Assembly (NCBI GenBank): GCA_022661535.1 | Contig: JAKULF010000005.1 | Location: 2,108,001 to 2,172,000, forward strand | Reading direction: 5' to 3' | DNA: 64,000 nucleotides | Source: Eutypa lata | Lineage: Eukaryota; Ascomycota; Sordariomycetes; Xylariales; Diatrypaceae | Shown here: positions 60,731-64,000 of the stretch, piece after piece | How positions within the stretch are numbered: position 1 is the stretch's first letter | How the letters are laid out: each line of letters opens with the position of its first letter | Program-made: the position numbers and the translations under genes | Notes under the pieces: generated by a model | What the model was told of the DNA's origin: nothing | What the model saw: the letters and a program-made list of their open reading frames with translations, nothing else | Databases searched by the model: none

Positions 60731-62723
60731 ATGGCGTCTGCTGTCACGAATCAAAGACGCGACCATGTTGTCAGTATCCTCTGCTCGGTCCTTGATCTCC
60801 CTTCCAACGACAGGCGGGCTCGCCTCCTAAACCTTATCGATACCGATGAGGAGGTGGAGGAGAGTGTCGCGAAGGTGGAGGATCTTTGCTCTGGATCCTT
60901 GGGAGTCTTCAGTGCAGATGAACTCAGAGTGTAGGCATTCCTCGATTCCAACTGGGTATTAAAATAGTTGCTCACATTCCAAGATAGCGCTGGCAAGCTG
61001 CGACTCCCCGATGCCGCAACTGAAGGCACGTTGACCGCGTCAGATTCGTGGGCTAAGGTTCTTACCCTCGTCCAGAGAAAGGACAACGTTGAAGATTCTC
61101 TTCAATCTTTGATTACCCTTAACATTGAGTGTGGCAAGATTGCTTCTGCATTTCGAGCACCGACTTCTCGATACCTTGGCGGCAGTGAGAAGCTGTCCGT
61201 GGCTTCGAGCGGGCGCCGCGAAGAACTAAAGAAGAGAATCAAAGAATACCAAGAAAAGTGTGCTTTACTAGAGACGAAGGTATTTAAGTCTATCCCCGTG
61301 GTGTGGTAAATTCGTAGCGCACTTTACTGATATGACGGCTTTAGTCTAAAAGTCTTGAGGACAACTACAATGCCTGTTTCTCTCTTCCCTACATCAACAA
61401 GTCGGACCAACCGAAAACCAACGTGGGCGTGAAGGAAGGCGGCGATCATCGCCGGATCTTCGATCAGACTACTAAGCCCCATGACCACATCCTGACAAAG
61501 CTTCAAGCTCTGGGCGCGGAATTCAACTTCGACACTGCTGAGAACAATGATCTTGTTTCTGATGCACGTAGTTTTGCTAACAAGTTGAGTGATATCCTTC
61601 ATATGTTTTGTGTGACCATCGACTTACTGTGTTTCCCAGGATTGTCTTAGCCTTTTTCAATCAATGTCAGAGGGCCCTAGATCTTGTGTATGCTGAGGCT
61701 ATCGCCGTTGGAAGAGATAATCTTAGCGATGACCCATCTCATTCCAAGGCGGTCGACGAAGAGCGACAGGCGATTTCTGAGGAGATCCAATCTCTTTGGG
61801 AGGAGGTTATACCCGTGGCTCATATGGCTGTAGAGAAAGAGTTCCTGAAGCCATTCCTGAAGGAAGTTGATCATGCTGCGAAAGACGCAAAGCTAAGAAA
61901 CTCTACTATTTCGGCCTATGTAAGAAACCTATCTGATTCAACTAGGCGTAATGAATATAGTAGGCTAACACCGTCTTAGATTCTAGGTGTCCTTCGTTAC
62001 ATGAACCAACATCTCCGGGCGCTTTCAGAGCGGTTCTATATGCTTCTCCTACACCATCAAGCACTTTTCGATGCTTATTCTTTTACACTAACTAGAACTA
62101 GCGGCTATTCCATCCCCGATCTATCCGAGGGGGACTCGCGACAGCAGCCAGTCCCGTACGACAACCATGGTTCCGTTATTGAATTAATGCAAGACTACTT
62201 CGCGGCGTACAGCTCGGTACCCATTGACCTCGATTCGGACGACTCCAAGGGAGACGCGGGAGAGAAGGTCGTCACGAAACTCCAGGAATTCGTAGCGAAT
62301 CGCGAGGGGAAGCTCTCCGCGACGTACGGGCAGATGCAGACTCTGTTCGAAGCGGCCGCTAAATCCAACCTGGGCAACGTCGAGATAGGCAGGGCCATTA
62401 TTTCCCGGCGCATTGTTGCAGACGGCAGTTTAGGCCTCGATGTCCCGCGGAACTTCCATAGGGATGATGAGGCAGAGGAGGCGATTCGCCTTATGGAAGA
62501 CGAGGTAGAAGTTGTTAGGGAGCGCTTCAGAAGCCTAGGCCAATCCGGGGCTGCTGAAGCCCCAGACTTCGTCTTGCAGGCTTACCTGAAGGCGCACAAG
62601 CGCATTCCCGCCAAGAGCAGCAAGGAGGGATGCTTGGCCTCGGGGAAGTTTCACGTGGCATGTCCGGCCTGCCAGGCCTGCCCCGAGTTCACGGACTTTA
62701 TCTCACGTTGGAGCGATGCTTAA
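60731..62723 (+). CDS. helical hypothetical protein, about 588 residues
   Basis: Five exons are proposed: 60731-60928, 60968-61279, 61345-61588, 61651-61919, 61980-62723. All phases close. The start is the first ATG (MASAVTNQRRDHVVSIL). The protein is mostly alpha-helical and soluble, with probable coiled coils (RREELKKRIKEYQEKCALLE; EEERQAISEEIQSLWEEV-like region; EEAIRLMEDEVEVVRERFRSL) and a Cys-rich tail containing VACPACQACPEF. No signal peptide or membrane helix is present. I do not recognise the family. Introns 1 and 2 are short (39 and 65 bases). Intron 3 is the weakest junction: its donor (GTGATA) and acceptor (CTTAG) were picked to keep the frame, and other choices exist. Confidence 0.7.
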
Positions 62724-64000
62724 TAGCGCGTCGTGTACTAGTTGTATATCCATAGATTGGTTGGTTGGTTCTTCGGCAACGCTTGGCGTCATAAACTGTC
62801 TATATAGACTTGTTGCTTCCTTCATGGAATACCCTCCGTAGATCTTTAATATGATGAGTGGTATCCTGCTATACTTCACCATGCGGTAGAGACAATACGT
62901 ATCCTTGACTTTCATGCTACCCGTAAATTTGATGTCAACGGCGCTGTGCCCCTATACTAATCATGTTGCCGTGCACCTCCTGCCTGCCCTTACAGTAGTG
63001 GCTGGGCGTTCTCGAGGTTAGTTTGTGTCCACATCACTATGCCTTAGGATAAGTAAGTTCTATAACTTTACTTGATTAAGTAATTCAAATGAAGGGCCTA
63101 TCTGATGTCTATGGTAGTCAGTTGATAATGGCAGGTGGTGATAGGAGACGTATTAGCCGATGGCAGACTTAAGCAAGCCTTAAGCAAGCCTTTTATACCG
63201 GCAGATGCCTAACATATAGAAGTGAATCGAGGCGTTATCCCAGTACCAAAACACTGTTGGAAGGCTACCTAGTCAGGGGGCTTGCTACGTAGTTTCCGTT
63301 GAACACCTAACCCCCCCGTCTCCTCACTACTTAGCTATACATGTATACTATGACCGCGATCACGCGACATCATGGAAAGCAATAGCAACAGCAGCTATTA
63401 TCATAACACGCCGCCCGTCACGCCGAGACCATACACTGAAGATCCGTTCACGGCACATGCCGCCATAACCGGTGCACCAGCGCTCGTGACGCGGTTCTCC
63501 CCGCCCGCGCCGTGCTCCTGGATCGAGAATTGGGTAACAGTCACACAGGTCGAGAAACTACGTGGAACTGGACATCCTTGAAAACCCAGCAGCCCAGCAA
63601 GTAGCCTAAATACCCGGAAAATAATGCGACGTTGGATTTATTACATAAGACCATCTGTAGAAACAAAGATATATTGAAGAGGCATTATGCGGGATCTTTC
63701 CTGAGCGTACCATATACAGGAGTGTCCTTTCGCAGACATCACATGCAAAGCAAGCAGCAAACTCGCCACTGAATATCAGTAAGTTCAGACACCAAACGAT
63801 GAACCCGGAACGCCAGCTTATAACATCAACCAGGGAAAGCGCACTTCTTAAAATCAAAAATCAAAATGATCATGCTAGTATCTATTCCTACAAGGTCCGA
63901 GAACGCCACAACTCCTTCTATGCCTTACGCCGCTCATTTCAGCACCACCAAAAACTTCGAGACTTGACCAAAAGACGCGCAAGGAAGATGCAAGGGGAAG
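62724..64000. other. right-edge spacer
   Basis: Mostly without recognisable content. A possible first exon of a gene running off the window begins at 63372. Confidence 0.45.
63372..63581 (+). CDS. possible 5' exon of a hypothetical gene
   Basis: An ATG-initiated frame begins MESNSNSSYYHNTPPVTPRP and continues through a Pro/Ala-rich stretch to ...FSPPAPCSWIENW. A GTAACA donor-like site follows at about 63533, and the unspliced frame stops at 63581. It has a shift to GC-richer sequence compared with the flanks. No domain is recognised and the downstream exon was not identified, so it may be chance. Confidence 0.3.
   Translation: MESNSNSSYYHNTPPVTPRPYTEDPFTAHAAITGAPALVTRFSPPAPCSWIENWVTVTQVEKLRGTGHP

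Noticed and set aside
1..64000. tRNA, rRNA or CRISPR features
   Set aside because: I looked for T-loop GGTTCRA contexts with acceptor stems and for regularly spaced repeats and found none that fold or repeat convincingly.

Overview
The window is nuclear DNA of a filamentous ascomycete (Pezizomycotina, most likely a sordariomycete). The genes are short-spaced eukaryotic genes with many 50-150 base spliceosomal introns (GT...AG). The families present are typical of moulds: pisatin-demethylase-type P450, SAT4/rhodopsin-like membrane protein, large-subunit catalase with a C-terminal glutaminase-like domain, Zn2Cys6 regulator, Set9, LrgA-LrgB fusion and small secreted proteins. TAGG/CCTA tetranucleotide runs are scattered through the spacers. 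No operons, CRISPR arrays, rRNA or recognisable tRNA were seen. The order and species cannot be fixed from the sequence. Coordinates for spliced genes span first to last coding base; exons are listed in the evidence and were built by hand from reading frame, splice sites and family resemblance.

Layout. 1-15 kb is gene-poor: one Ser/Lys-rich hypothetical gene (5.9-7.1 kb), a small inverted-repeat element and simple repeats, then almost 8 kb with no convincing gene. 15-23 kb holds a cytochrome P450 (minus), a divergent rhodopsin-like membrane protein (plus) and a catalase (plus); a 54-base imperfect palindrome lies between the P450 and the membrane protein. 23-32.7 kb is again sparse, with two small secreted proteins (one resembling HR-inducing elicitors, one Cys-rich effector candidate), one orphan gene, and an extremely AT-rich island at 31.8-32.4 kb that looks like a RIP-degraded repeat. 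32.8-40 kb is a compact group of MFS sugar-type transporter, nitrilase and Zn2Cys6 regulator. Transporter and nitrilase are divergent and share a 990-base promoter region carrying duplicated short motifs, which suggests uptake and hydrolysis under local control. 41-45 kb carries three lineage-type hypothetical genes, two of them small membrane proteins.

45-55 kb is a housekeeping block: Set9 (H4K20 methyltransferase), mitochondrial ribosomal protein uL14m, RNA polymerase II subunit RPB9 and the Ess1/Pin1 prolyl isomerase. 56.9-58.6 kb encodes an LrgA-LrgB fusion membrane protein and 60.7-62.7 kb a five-exon protein of unknown function.

The most unusual observation is in RPB9. Its first intron is 761 bases long, far longer than other introns here, and it stays open in the RPB9 frame for 137 codons. 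Read-through would replace the second zinc ribbon with an unrelated tail carrying its own CX2CX6CX2C motif.
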